Shown here: positions 1 through 9,645 of the stretch, piece by piece
How positions within the stretch are numbered: position 1 is the first letter of the stretch
How the letters are laid out: every line of letters begins with the position of its first letter
Source: Microbacterium sp.
Lineage (GTDB): Bacteria > Actinomycetota > Actinomycetes > Actinomycetales > Microbacteriaceae
Direction of reading: 5' to 3'
DNA: 19,441 nt
Assembly: GCA_003248655.1 (NCBI GenBank)
Contig: QFPM01000031.1
Coordinates: 1 to 19,441, forward strand
Notes under the pieces: model-generated
Told to the model about the DNA's origin: nothing
Databases searched by the model: none
What the model saw: the letters and a program-made list of their open reading frames with translations, nothing else
Program-made: the position numbers and the translations under genes

Positions 1-378
<378 letters not shown>

Positions 379-411
379 ACACACCGTTTTAGGTGCTTGC
401 GTCCACTGAGT

Positions 412-436
412 GGTTCTCGATGTACGGTCGAGAACC
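412..436 (+). other. Hairpin in the 23S-5S spacer, probable rRNA processing stem
   Basis: GGTTCTCGA (412-420) and TCGAGAACC (428-436) form a perfect 9-bp stem with a 7-base loop, in the transcribed spacer between 23S and 5S rRNA. No tRNA gene lies in this spacer. A double-stranded element here is a plausible RNase cleavage or folding signal; that role is inferred from position only. Confidence 0.6.
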
Positions 437-477
437 GCATGACTTACTGAAGTTGTGCAGACTGAAACATCAATAGT

Positions 478-595
478 GTTTCGGCGGCCATAGCGTGAGG
501 GAAACGCCCGGTTACATTCCGAACCCGGAAGCTAAGCCTCACAGCGCCGATGGTACTGCAGGGGCGACCCTGTGGGAGAGTAGGACACCGCCGGA
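478..595 (+). rRNA. rrf: 5S ribosomal RNA
   Basis: This is a complete 5S rRNA of about 118 bases. The 5' end (GTTTCGGCGGCCATAGCG) pairs with the 3' end (GGACACCGCCGGAC). The conserved core CGGTTACATTCCGAACCCGGAAGCTAAG is recognisable and typical of actinobacteria. The ends are set by this terminal pairing and may be off by 1-3 bases. It is followed almost at once by a strong hairpin at 606-637. Confidence 0.95.
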
Positions 596-605
596 CTTCT
601 TTCGT

Positions 606-637
606 GAAATGGCCACCCAGTGTTGGGTGGCCATTTC
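606..637 (+). terminator. rRNA operon terminator hairpin
   Basis: GAAATGGCCACCCA (606-619) and TGGGTGGCCATTTC (624-637) form a perfect 14-bp stem with a GTGT loop, ten bases after the 5S gene. The following sequence (TCGTTAACG) has only a weak U-run, so termination may be partial. The next gene starts just 30 bases beyond it. Confidence 0.8.
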
Positions 638-667
638 TCGTTAACGCGTGCGTGAGAGGATGCCGTG

Positions 668-1597
668 ATGGCAGAGGATGGTCGGCCCCGCAGCGGGGCG
701 AAGAAGCCGTATGCGCCGCGCGGCGGCGACAAGAGGCCGTCCACCTCGCGCGACGGCGACAGGAAGCCGTATCCGAAGCGCGACGGTGACGCGAAGCCGT
801 ACGCCAAGCGCGACGGCGAGCGACGGAGTTCCCGGCCGCCGCAGGGCTCGGATCGGCGCGATCGGCCGGCCGGGCCAGCGCTGCCGGATGACGTGACGCC
901 GCAGGAGCTCAACGGTCCCGCGCGCAACGAGCTGAAGACTCTGAGCAAGGAGAACGCCGAGCACGTGGCCCGCCATCTCGCGATGACCGCTCGTCTGATC
1001 GACGACGACCCGGCGCTCGCCCACCAGCACGCACTGGCGGCGTCGCGCAGCGCGGGCCGCATCGCGGTCGTCCGTGAGACCGTCGCGATCACCGCGTACG
1101 CGACCGGGGACTTCGCGCTCGCGGTGCGCGAACTGCGTACGTACCGGCGGATCTCCGGTAAGGACGACCAGATCGCGCTGCTCGTCGACAGTGAGCGCGG
1201 AGTGGGGCGCCCCGATCGTGCCCTCGAGGTCGGGCGGGCCGTCGATCGCGCCGCGCTTCCCGTTGACGTGCGCGTCGAGCTGGCGATCGCGATGTCGGGA
1301 GCTCGCCTTGACCTCGGCGAGAACGAGCGTGCGCTGCAGGAGCTCGACATCCCTGAACTCGACCCCGACCGCGCCTTCAGTTGGAGTCCGGGCTTGTTCG
1401 CCGCGCGCGCGGCCGTGCTTGAGGAGCTCGGGCGCGAGGACGAGGCCGCCCAGTGGCAGCGCCGCGCCGAAGTCGCCGAGGCCGCGCTCGACGCGCTGGA
1501 CGCCGACCACGAGACGCTCGTGATCGAGGAGATCGACGAGATCGAGGAGACCGACGAAGTCGGAACTCCCGCGGTCGACGGGGACTCCGCGCGCTGA
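668..1597 (+). CDS. TPR-like conserved protein with a repeated basic N-terminal tail (Rv1691-type)
   Basis: The protein has 309 residues and no known enzymatic role. Residues 12-51 are four tandem 10-residue units resembling K-P-Y-x-x-R-D-G-D. They are rich in Lys, Arg and Asp and probably disordered. From about residue 75 it is helical and Ala/Leu/Glu-rich (for example LAVRELRTYRRISGKDDQIA), which resembles tetratricopeptide-type repeats. The last 20 residues are strongly acidic. I chose ATG 668 over GTG 665 because GAGAGGA at 654-660 sits 7 bases upstream of it. Its place directly before the HAD phosphatase matches Rv1691 in M. tuberculosis. Its stop overlaps the next start by one base (TGATG). 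A scaffold or nucleic-acid-binding role is conceivable from the basic tail, but this is only an inference. Confidence 0.85.
   Translation: MAEDGRPRSGAKKPYAPRGGDKRPSTSRDGDRKPYPKRDGDAKPYAKRDGERRSSRPPQGSDRRDRPAGPALPDDVTPQELNGPARNELKTLSKENAEHVARHLAMTARLIDDDPALAHQHALAASRSAGRIAVVRETVAITAYATGDFALAVRELRTYRRISGKDDQIALLVDSERGVGRPDRALEVGRAVDRAALPVDVRVELAIAMSGARLDLGENERALQELDIPELDPDRAFSWSPGLFAARAAVLEELGREDEAAQWQRRAEVAEAALDALDADHETLVIEEIDEIEETDEVGTPAVDGDSAR
701..820 (+). repeat. Four tandem 30-bp in-frame repeats
   Basis: Four units with an exact 30-bp period (701-730, 731-760, 761-790, 791-820) each carry a shared core of the type A-G/A-AGCCGT...GCGCGACGGCGAC. Because 30 bp is 10 codons, unit gain or loss would keep the reading frame. 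The units encode the basic N-terminal tail of the TPR-like protein. Confidence 0.85.
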
Positions 1598-2652
1598 TGG
1601 CTCTGTTCTCGCGCCGTGAACAGTCGCCTAGCCCTGGCACGCCGACGCCGCTCGACGGTGTCGACGCCGTGCTTGCTGACCTGGATGGCGTCGTCTACGC
1701 GGGGCCGGGTGCGCTCCCGTACGCGGTCGACAGCCTGAATCGGGCGGGCGAGACGCGTCGCCTCGGCTACATCACGAACAACGCATCGCGGCGGGATGCC
1801 GTCGTTGCGGAACATTTGCGTGAGCTGGGCCTGACGCGCACGCGCCCGGAGGATGTCGTCACGAGCCCGCAGGCCGCGATGCGTCTGCTGCGCGAGCGGG
1901 TTCCCGCCGGGGCGACCGTCCTCGTCGTCGGCGGCGACGGGCTCGTCTTCGAGACCGAGAAGGCCGGCTACGTCGTCACCCGAAGCGCGAACGATGCGCC
2001 CGCGGCGGTCCTCCAGGGGTTCGCGCCCGAGGTGGGCTGGCAGCAGCTCGCCGAAGCCGCCTACGCACTCGCCGCGCCCGAAGAGGAGGGCGGCATCCCC
2101 TGGATCGCGACGAACACCGACTGGACGATTCCGCAGGCGCGGGGGATCGCGCCGGGCAACGGCACGCTCGTCTCCGCCGTGCACACCGCGGTCGGCCGGC
2201 TCGCGACCGTCGCGGGAAAGCCCGAGCGCCCCATCTTCGACGAGGCCGTCGCGCGGTTCGGTGCCCGGCATCCGCTCTTCATCGGCGACCGGCTCGACAC
2301 CGACATCGCCGGGGCGCAGGCCGCCGGCATCCCGTCTGTCCTCGTGTTCACGGGAATCGACCGGCCGAAGCACGTGCTCGCAGCGCCCCCGTCTTCGCGC
2401 CCGACGTTCCTGCTGAGCGACCTGCGCGAGTTGCACGAGCCGTACCCCGAGACGATCGTGTCGGGCGATGTGACGACGGTCGGCGGCGCATCGGTGCGCA
2501 TCGACGGACCCGACATCCAGATCCTCGCCGACGGCGACCGACCGATCGACCTCGTGCGCGCGGGCGCGGCGGCCATCTGGGCGACGGGCCGCGCGATCTA
2601 CGGGTTCCGTGTGCCGGAGCGACTGTACGCCGATCCGTTCCATCGCCCCTGA
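1597..2652 (+). CDS. HAD-superfamily phosphatase, NagD/IIA type (Rv1692-type)
   Basis: This is a 351-residue, presumably cytoplasmic phosphatase. HAD motif I is DLDGVVY with the nucleophile D28 and acid/base D30. Motif II is TNNAS at 60-64, the motif III lysine is K208 (GKPERPIFDE), and the Mg-binding motif GDRLDTD is at 230-236. The IIA cap lies between motifs II and III. A C-terminal extension of about 80 residues follows the HAD core, as in M. tuberculosis Rv1692, reported as a glycerol-3-phosphate phosphatase with an added C-terminal domain. By family and context a glycerol phosphate or related small phosphoester is the likely substrate, but specificity cannot be read from sequence. The start codon overlaps the previous stop, so the two genes are probably coupled. 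Confidence 0.92.
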   Translation: MALFSRREQSPSPGTPTPLDGVDAVLADLDGVVYAGPGALPYAVDSLNRAGETRRLGYITNNASRRDAVVAEHLRELGLTRTRPEDVVTSPQAAMRLLRERVPAGATVLVVGGDGLVFETEKAGYVVTRSANDAPAAVLQGFAPEVGWQQLAEAAYALAAPEEEGGIPWIATNTDWTIPQARGIAPGNGTLVSAVHTAVGRLATVAGKPERPIFDEAVARFGARHPLFIGDRLDTDIAGAQAAGIPSVLVFTGIDRPKHVLAAPPSSRPTFLLSDLRELHEPYPETIVSGDVTTVGGASVRIDGPDIQILADGDRPIDLVRAGAAAIWATGRAIYGFRVPERLYADPFHRP

Positions 2653-2667
2653 ACCGCGCCCGCTCGG

Positions 2668-2673
2668 TATCGT
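2668..2673 (+). promoter_or_regulatory. Candidate -10 element for a leaderless transcript
   Basis: TATCGT fits the actinobacterial TANNNT -10 consensus. Its last base is exactly 7 bases before the A of the ATG at 2680, which would place transcription start on the start codon. No convincing ribosome binding site lies in the 27-base gap. No clear -35 is visible. Confidence 0.42.
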
Positions 2674-2679
2674 GGACTC

Positions 2680-2871
2680 ATGCCGCACGAGAACGCCGAC
2701 ACGCCCGACCCGGCCGACGTCTCGGATGCCGAGGCGCGACACGACGACCTGCTGTCAGCCCTCGAGGTGATCGAACAGCAGCCGCTCGCCGAGCGCGCGA
2801 ACGCCTACGCGGCGCTGCACGACGACCTGGCGCGGCGGCTCGAGTCGGGGCCGCGGGATCACCACCTGTGA
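2680..2871 (+). CDS. Conserved small acidic protein upstream of tlyA (Rv1693-type)
   Basis: This is a 63-residue protein of unknown function. The N-terminus (residues 1-17) is rich in Asp, Pro and Ala. It is followed by a likely amphipathic helical segment (about 20-55, including LLSALEVIEQQPLAERANAY). It has no cysteine, no membrane segment and no known motif. It is treated as a real gene because a small ORF sits at the same place, between the HAD phosphatase and tlyA, in M. tuberculosis. It also overlaps the tlyA start by a GTGA junction, and codon use matches its neighbours. The start has no evident ribosome binding site and may be leaderless (see the -10 candidate). The helical segment could mediate protein-protein contact, but this is a guess. 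Confidence 0.75.
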   Translation: MPHENADTPDPADVSDAEARHDDLLSALEVIEQQPLAERANAYAALHDDLARRLESGPRDHHL

Positions 2872-3698
2872 CCCAGCGACTCGACGCCGCCCTCGCCGCG
2901 CGCGGCCTCGCACGCTCGCGCACGCAGGCCGCGCAGCTGATCGAAGCGGGGCTCGTCTCGGTCGACGGCGCGCCGGTCGTGAAACCGTCGGTTCGGGTGG
3001 CCGATGAGCAGGAGCTTGCCGTCGCGGCATCCGATCACTACGTCAGCCGCGCCGCCCACAAGCTCCTCGCCGCGCTCGACGCGTTCGGCGTGGACGTCGC
3101 GGGGCGCGACTGCCTCGACCTGGGGGCGTCGACGGGCGGATTCACCCAGGTGCTCCGCGAACGGGGCGCGGCGCGGGTGATCGCGGTCGACGTGGGGCAC
3201 GGCCAGCTCGACTCGCTGATCGCGGCAGACCCCGCGGTGACGCTCGTCGAGGGGTACAACGTGCGCTACATGACGCGCGAGAACCTCTCCGAGGCGTCGG
3301 ACTTCGCGGACGCGCCGAGCGTTGTCACCGGAGACCTCTCGTTCATCTCGCTCACCCACGTCCTGCCCGCCGTCGCCGAGGTCGCGGCGCCCCACGCGGA
3401 CATCGTCCTGCTCGTCAAGCCGCAGTTCGAGGTCGGCCGCACGGGCGTGCGCGAGGGACTCGTGACGGATGCCGCGGCCCGCGCCGACGCCGTCGCGACC
3501 GTGCTGTGGTCTGCGTGGGATGCCGGGCTCGGCACCCACGGCGTGATCGCCTCGCCGATCGCCGGGGGCCACGGCAACCGCGAATACCTCGTCCACCTGA
3601 CACCGCGGGTCGCGTCGACACCGGCGGACGGTCTGGAAGACTCGGGCAATCCGACAGAATATCTGGAGACCGTGAACCGATTGGCGGGAGGGACATGA
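2868..3698 (+). CDS. tlyA: TlyA family 16S/23S rRNA 2'-O-methyltransferase
   Basis: This is a 276-residue protein. TlyA methylates ribose 2'-OH groups at C1409 of 16S and C1920 of 23S rRNA in mycobacteria, where its loss gives capreomycin resistance. Residues 1-60 form an S4 RNA-binding domain (RLDAALAARGLARSRTQAAQ). An FtsJ-like methyltransferase domain follows, with SAM motif DLGASTGGFT at 84-93. The K-D-K-E catalytic set is visible as K65, D156, K184 (LLVKPQFE) and E239 (GNREY). The GTG start overlaps the stop of the small gene before it (GTGA), and its own stop overlaps the NAD kinase start (ATGA), so it is probably translationally coupled on both sides. A hemolysin role, the historical name of the family, is unlikely. 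Confidence 0.95.
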   Translation: MTQRLDAALAARGLARSRTQAAQLIEAGLVSVDGAPVVKPSVRVADEQELAVAASDHYVSRAAHKLLAALDAFGVDVAGRDCLDLGASTGGFTQVLRERGAARVIAVDVGHGQLDSLIAADPAVTLVEGYNVRYMTRENLSEASDFADAPSVVTGDLSFISLTHVLPAVAEVAAPHADIVLLVKPQFEVGRTGVREGLVTDAAARADAVATVLWSAWDAGLGTHGVIASPIAGGHGNREYLVHLTPRVASTPADGLEDSGNPTEYLETVNRLAGGT

Positions 3699-4636
3699 CG
3701 GCAGCCCCGACGGGCGAGCAGCGCGACATCCTCGTCGTCGCGCACGCGCGCCGCGACGACACGGTCGTTGCCGCGCGCCGCGTCATCGCCGCGCTCCTCG
3801 CCGCGGGCGCGCGTCCCGTGCTCCCGCAGGAGGACGACGAGCTGCGCGACGCGCTCGGCGACATCGGCCCGATCGCGCCGCTCGGCCGCGACGTCGCGGT
3901 GGGGTCTCTCGAGCTTGCGATCGTGCTCGGCGGCGACGGCACGATCCTGCGCGCGGCGGAGCTCGTGCGGACCGGGACAGCGCCGATCCTCGGCATCAAC
4001 ATGGGGCACGTCGGGTTCCTCGCCGAGATCGAAGCCGACGTCATCGACGACGCGATGCGCCGCGTGATCGACCGCGACTACGAGGTCGAGGAGCGTATGA
4101 CGCTCTCGGTCCGTGTGAAGGATGCCGCGGGCGAGGTCATCTACGAGACGTGGGCGCTGAACGAGGCGACGGTCGAGAAGGCGGCGCGCGAGCGCATGAT
4201 GGAGGTCGTCATCGAGATCGACAGTCGGCCGCTGTCGAGCTTCGGCTGCGACGGCGTCGTCATCTCGACGCCGACCGGGTCGACGGCGTACAACTTCTCC
4301 GCCGGGGGACCGGTGATCTGGCCGACGGTCGAGGCGATCGCGGTCGTACCGCTGTCGGCCCATGCCCTGTTCGCGCGGCCGCTCGTCGTCGGCCCGGAAG
4401 CGACCGTCGCGATCGAAGTGCTCGCACGCACCGACGGCAACGGCATCCTCTGGTGCGACGGGCGCCGCTCGCACGACCTGCCCCCGGGCGCGCGCGTCGT
4501 CGCGCGGCGCTCGGGCGAGACCGTGCGCCTGGCCCGCCTGCATCCGGCGCCGTTCACCGACCGGCTCGTGCGGAAGTTCCAGCTGCCGGTCGCCGGATGG
4601 CGGGGCCCCGCGACGCCCGGCGAGGGCACGGCGTGA
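3695..4636 (+). CDS. nadK: NAD kinase
   Basis: This is a 313-residue cytoplasmic enzyme that phosphorylates NAD to NADP using ATP or, in many actinobacteria, polyphosphate. The GGDGT motif is at 79-83 with catalytic D81. INMGHVGFLAE (101-111), the NE pair at 156-157 and TPTGSTAYNFSAGGP (192-206) are the other family signatures. The ATG at 3695 overlaps the tlyA stop as ATGA. The same reading frame stays open upstream into tlyA, but that part is a shadow with no family similarity. The end overlaps the recN start as GTGA. The length is normal for the family. Confidence 0.96.
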   Translation: MTAAPTGEQRDILVVAHARRDDTVVAARRVIAALLAAGARPVLPQEDDELRDALGDIGPIAPLGRDVAVGSLELAIVLGGDGTILRAAELVRTGTAPILGINMGHVGFLAEIEADVIDDAMRRVIDRDYEVEERMTLSVRVKDAAGEVIYETWALNEATVEKAARERMMEVVIEIDSRPLSSFGCDGVVISTPTGSTAYNFSAGGPVIWPTVEAIAVVPLSAHALFARPLVVGPEATVAIEVLARTDGNGILWCDGRRSHDLPPGARVVARRSGETVRLARLHPAPFTDRLVRKFQLPVAGWRGPATPGEGTA

Positions 4637-6336
4637 TCGAGCAGGTCACCCTCCGCGACCTCGGGGTGATCGCGCAGGCGACCCTCCCGATCGGCGCCGG
4701 ATTCACGGCGATAACCGGTGAGACGGGCGCCGGCAAGACGATGGTCGTGACGGGCCTCGGACTCCTCCTCGGCGCGCGGTCGGATGCCGGCGTCGTGCGC
4801 TCGGGCGCCGCGCAGGCCGCGGTAGAGGGTGTCTGGATCGTGCCGGATGCCGGGCCTGTCGCCGACCGCGTCGCCGAGGCCGGGGGAGAGGTTGAACCGA
4901 TCGGCGACGGCGCGGCAGAACTCTACCTCGCCCGCACCGTGACAGCGGAGGGACGCAGCCGCGCGAGCGTAGGCGGGCGTTCGGCGCCCGCGGGCGTGCT
5001 CGCCGATCTCGCCGAGCAGCTCGTCGTGGTGCACGGGCAGTCGGACCAGCTGCGGCTGCGGTCCGGCAGCGCGCAGCGCGACACGCTCGACCGCTTCGGC
5101 GGCGACGGTATCTCTGCCGCGCTCACCACGTATCGCGCCGCGTTCGAGCGGCAGAAGGCGCTGCTCGCCGAACTCGGCGAGCTCACCGAGCGCCGCGACG
5201 AGCGCGCCCGTGAGGCGGAAGAGTTGCGCGCGACCCTCGCCGACCTCGAGCAGATCGATCCGCAACCGGGCGAAGACGCCGCGCTCGCGCAGCGGGCCGA
5301 GCGACTCGCCAACGGTGAGGAGCTGCGCCGCGCCGCGACCCTCGCGCACGAGGCCCTGTCGAGCGATGCGGACACGCCCGACGTCGTCACCCTTCTCGCC
5401 GAGGCACGCCGCGCCCTCGAGCGGGCGGCGCACTCCGATACGACCCTTCGCGCGCACGTCGAGACCCTCGAGGATCTCGGCTACCGGGCATCCGACCTCG
5501 GGGTGGAACTCAGCGGTTACCTCGCCGATCTCGACGAATCCGGGCCGCAAGAGCTCGCCGCCGTCGAGGAGCGCCGCGCCGCGATCGGCGCCCTCGTGCG
5601 CGCGCACGGCTCGCTCGAGCAGGCGCTCGCCGTGCGCGAGAGCGGTGGCCTGCGCCTCGCCGAACTCGACGACGACGGTGACCGTATCGAGCGGCTGAGC
5701 GCCGACGCGGATGCCGTGGCAGCCGACGTCGACGCCGCTGCCGCCGCGCTCACCGCCGCGCGCACCGCCGCCGCGAGCCGCCTCTCGGCCGCCGTGACCG
5801 ACGAGCTGCGCGCCCTCGCGCTGCCCGACGCGCGCGTGGTCGTCTCGGTCGAGCCGGCCGCGCCCACCGCCACCGGACGCGACGAGGTCACGATCTTGCT
5901 CGCGCCGCATCCCGGTGCCGATCCGCGCCCGGTCGCGCGCGCGGCATCCGGGGGAGAGCTCAGCCGCGTCATGCTCGCGATCGAGGTCGTCATCGCGGGC
6001 ACCGACGGCGTGCCCACGTTCGTCTTCGACGAGGTCGACGCGGGAATCGGCGGCGCCGCCGCGATCGAGGTCGGGCGGCGCCTGGCCCGCCTCGCCGAGA
6101 CGAGCCAGGTCATCGTCGTCACGCACCTCGCCCAGGTCGCCGCCTTCGCGAACAACCACCTGTCGGTCGTCAAGGCGAGTGACGGGTCGGTGACGGCATC
6201 CGATGTGCGGGTCCTGGAGGGCGCCGACCGCGAGGCGGAGATGGCGCGCCTCCTCTCGGGGCTCCCCGATTCGCCCGCAGCCATAGAACACGCGCGCGAG
6301 CTCCTGAGCCTCGCCCATTCAAGACTGATAGGATGA
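4633..6336 (+). CDS. recN: DNA repair protein RecN (SMC-like ATPase)
   Basis: The 567-residue protein belongs to the SMC-like family acting in double-strand break repair. Walker A is GETGAGKT at 29-36. The middle (about 150-370) is Glu/Arg/Ala/Leu-rich and helical, consistent with the two coiled-coil arms, and includes LTERRDERAREAEELRATLA. The ABC signature ASGGELSRVML starts at 438, and Walker B FVFDEVDAGIGG is at 463-474. The start is GTG 4633, inside the NAD kinase stop (GTGA), which puts the Walker A at the expected distance from the N-terminus. The frame is open far upstream, but that part lies antiparallel to no domain and inside nadK. The stop is 6 bases before pyrG. Confidence 0.96.
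   Translation: MIEQVTLRDLGVIAQATLPIGAGFTAITGETGAGKTMVVTGLGLLLGARSDAGVVRSGAAQAAVEGVWIVPDAGPVADRVAEAGGEVEPIGDGAAELYLARTVTAEGRSRASVGGRSAPAGVLADLAEQLVVVHGQSDQLRLRSGSAQRDTLDRFGGDGISAALTTYRAAFERQKALLAELGELTERRDERAREAEELRATLADLEQIDPQPGEDAALAQRAERLANGEELRRAATLAHEALSSDADTPDVVTLLAEARRALERAAHSDTTLRAHVETLEDLGYRASDLGVELSGYLADLDESGPQELAAVEERRAAIGALVRAHGSLEQALAVRESGGLRLAELDDDGDRIERLSADADAVAADVDAAAAALTAARTAAASRLSAAVTDELRALALPDARVVVSVEPAAPTATGRDEVTILLAPHPGADPRPVARAASGGELSRVMLAIEVVIAGTDGVPTFVFDEVDAGIGGAAAIEVGRRLARLAETSQVIVVTHLAQVAAFANNHLSVVKASDGSVTASDVRVLEGADREAEMARLLSGLPDSPAAIEHARELLSLAHSRLIG
6329..6334 (+). promoter_or_regulatory. Candidate -10 element for pyrG
   Basis: TAGGAT fits TANNNT and lies inside the last codons of recN. 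Transcription would start at about 6341-6343, at or two bases before the GTG start of pyrG, so the mRNA would be leaderless or nearly so. No strong -35 or ribosome binding site is seen. Confidence 0.4.
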
Positions 6337-6342
6337 AAGCCC

Positions 6343-8047
<1,705 letters not shown>

Positions 8048-8055
<8 letters not shown>

Positions 8056-8614
8056 GCTGCGCGACGAGCCCGCCGAGGCGGAGGTCATCGCGAGCGAGCT
8101 CGTGTACAAAGGGCGGGTCTGGGATGTCCGCAGCGACACCGTGCGCTACGGGGACAGCGAGATCGTGCGCCAGTACGTCGACCACCCGGGAGCGGCGGCG
8201 ATCGTCGCGATCGACGACGAGGAGCGGGTGCTGCTGATCCAGCAGTACCGGCATCCGATCCGCCAGCGCGACTGGGAGATCCCCGCGGGGCTGCTGGATG
8301 TCGCGGGGGAGCCGCCGATCGAGGCCGCGCGGCGTGAACTCGCGGAAGAAGTCGACCTCGAGGCAGCGTCGATCGAGCCGCTGCTGAGCATTTTCACGAC
8401 CCCCGGGGGCAACGACGAGGTCGTGCACATCTTCCTGGCGCGGGGGCTGTCGGCGGTGGCATCCGCCTTCGCGCGCGAAGACGAAGAGGCCGACATCCGC
8501 GTCGAGTGGGTGCCGCTGCGCGAGGTCGTTGACGCCGTGCTGGCCGGGCGGATGCGCAACGGCATCCTCGCGTCGGGTGTGCTCGCTGCGGCGGAGCGGC
8601 TGCGCCGCGGCTGA
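8048..8614 (+). CDS. NUDIX hydrolase, ADP-ribose pyrophosphatase type (Rv1700-type)
   Basis: The protein has 188 residues. NUDIX enzymes cleave nucleoside diphosphates linked to another group; the M. tuberculosis gene at the same place (Rv1700) is an ADP-ribose pyrophosphatase, which is the best guess here. The Nudix box is GLLDVAGEPPIEAARRELAE followed by EVDL. The RE and EE metal ligands are present, there is one extra residue before the first Glu, and the usual Gly after EE-x is Asp. A start at GTG 8048, overlapping the pyrG stop by 8 bases, gives the normal family length; the frame is open further upstream only as a shadow within pyrG. The context suggests translational coupling to pyrG. 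Confidence 0.9.
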
Positions 8615-8632
8615 CGCGTCGCCGAACCCACC

Positions 8633-9556
8633 ATGCGCTTAGACCGCGCCGTCGACGCGTACCTGCGGCACATCTCGATCGAGCGGGGACTCTCAGAGCA
8701 CACGGTCGCGGCGTATCGGCGCGACCTCGCGGGGTACCGTGCGTGGCTCGAGGAGCAGGGTGTAGGCGATACGTCGGCGGTGACCCCCGCGCTCGTCGCC
8801 GCGTTCGCCGCGGAGCGGGCATCGGCCGTGCCGCCGCCGGCATCCACCTCTCTTGCGCGGCTGCAGTCCTCGGTGCGGGGGCTGCACCGCTTCCTCGTGC
8901 GGGAAGGGATCGAGGGCGCCGACCCGAGCGAGCGGCTGCGCCCGCCGAAGGCGCCGCAGCGGTTGCCCAAGGCTCTGTCGATCGAGCAGGTCGAGACGCT
9001 GCTCGACGCCGCGGGGCCGCCCCCCGGTGAGGCGGTCGATGCCGACATCCTGCGCCTGCGCGATCGTGCGCTGCTCGAGCTGCTGTACGCGACGGGCGCG
9101 CGGGTGTCGGAGGTGATGCAGCTCGACGTCGACGATCTCGCGCACGGCGACGTGTTGCGCGTGCGCGGCAAGGGGTCGAAGGAGCGGATTGTGCCGGTCG
9201 GATCGTTCGCCCGCGCCGCCGTCGACGCGTATCTGGCGCGCGCGCGGCCGGAGCTCTCGCGCCGCGGGCGGGCGACGCCGCGGCTGTTCCTCGGCGCGCG
9301 GGGTGCGCCGATGTCGCGGCAGGGCGCGTGGAATGTCATCCAGCAGGCGGCAGATCGCGCGGGGCTGACCGCGCACGTGTCGCCGCACACCTTCCGGCAC
9401 TCGTTCGCGACGCATTTGCTGCAGGGCGGCGCCGACGTGCGCGTCGTGCAGGAGCTACTTGGCCACGCGTCGGTCGCGACGACGCAGATCTACACCCACG
9501 TCACCGTCGACGCCCTGCGCGACGTGTACCTGACCTCGCACCCGCGAGCCCGCTGA
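8633..9556 (+). CDS. xerD: Tyrosine recombinase XerD
   Basis: The protein has 307 residues, the normal length for XerC/D recombinases that resolve chromosome dimers at dif with their partner and FtsK. The N-terminal SAM-like DNA-binding domain covers about 1-100. The catalytic set is complete: R157 (ATGARVSE), K180 (RGKGSKER), H252 and R255 (SPHTFRHSF), H278 (LLGHAS) and nucleophile Y287 (IYTHV). These fall 8-9 residues later than their counterparts in E. coli XerD. It follows the NUDIX gene by 18 bases, the order of Rv1700-Rv1701, which supports XerD rather than XerC or a phage integrase. No good ribosome binding site is seen before ATG 8633. A dif site was not found in the window. Confidence 0.92.
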   Translation: MRLDRAVDAYLRHISIERGLSEHTVAAYRRDLAGYRAWLEEQGVGDTSAVTPALVAAFAAERASAVPPPASTSLARLQSSVRGLHRFLVREGIEGADPSERLRPPKAPQRLPKALSIEQVETLLDAAGPPPGEAVDADILRLRDRALLELLYATGARVSEVMQLDVDDLAHGDVLRVRGKGSKERIVPVGSFARAAVDAYLARARPELSRRGRATPRLFLGARGAPMSRQGAWNVIQQAADRAGLTAHVSPHTFRHSFATHLLQGGADVRVVQELLGHASVATTQIYTHVTVDALRDVYLTSHPRAR

Positions 9557-9560
9557 CCCG

Positions 9561-9637
9561 GGCGCATAACTCAGGCAAACCGGGGTTCGGGGCCGCCGCG
9601 GCGGCCCCGACGGGGGTTTCTGCCTGAGTTATGCGCC
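9561..9637. repeat. Large inverted repeat 1 (77 bp), 17-bp perfect outer arms
   Basis: The outer arms GGCGCATAACTCAGGCA (9561-9577) and TGCCTGAGTTATGCGCC (9621-9637) are perfect complements. The centre (9587-9610) is a second perfect palindrome with 12-bp arms, TCGGGGCCGCCG and its complement. AACC/GGTT stretches between them also nearly pair. The element starts four bases after the xerD stop. As RNA it would be a long stem; it lacks a U-tract, so it is not a standard terminator. It could be a miniature inverted-repeat element or a regulatory palindrome. Confidence 0.85.
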
Positions 9638-9645
9638 GGGCGCGC

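Noticed and set aside
381..477. A tRNA gene in the 23S-5S spacer
   Set aside because: No cloverleaf, no TTCGA T-loop and no CCA-adjacent acceptor stem; only a simple 9-bp hairpin is present.
532..2742. A 736-codon open frame on the minus strand overlapping the 5S gene, the TPR-like gene and the HAD gene
   Set aside because: It is a high-GC shadow frame, full of Arg/Ala/Ser without motifs, it runs into the 5S rRNA, and the plus strand has clear families.
4150..4632. In-frame upstream extension of recN into nadK
   Set aside because: The extension is Arg-rich shadow sequence; GTG 4633 places Walker A at the normal distance from the N-terminus.
4141..6318. A 725-codon minus-strand open frame opposite nadK and recN
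   Set aside because: It mirrors the codon phase of recN, has no recognisable domain, and recN is unambiguous.
9561..9637. Inverted repeat 1 as a Rho-independent terminator of xerD
   Set aside because: The stem is far longer than usual and no U-tract follows; reported as an inverted repeat of unknown role.
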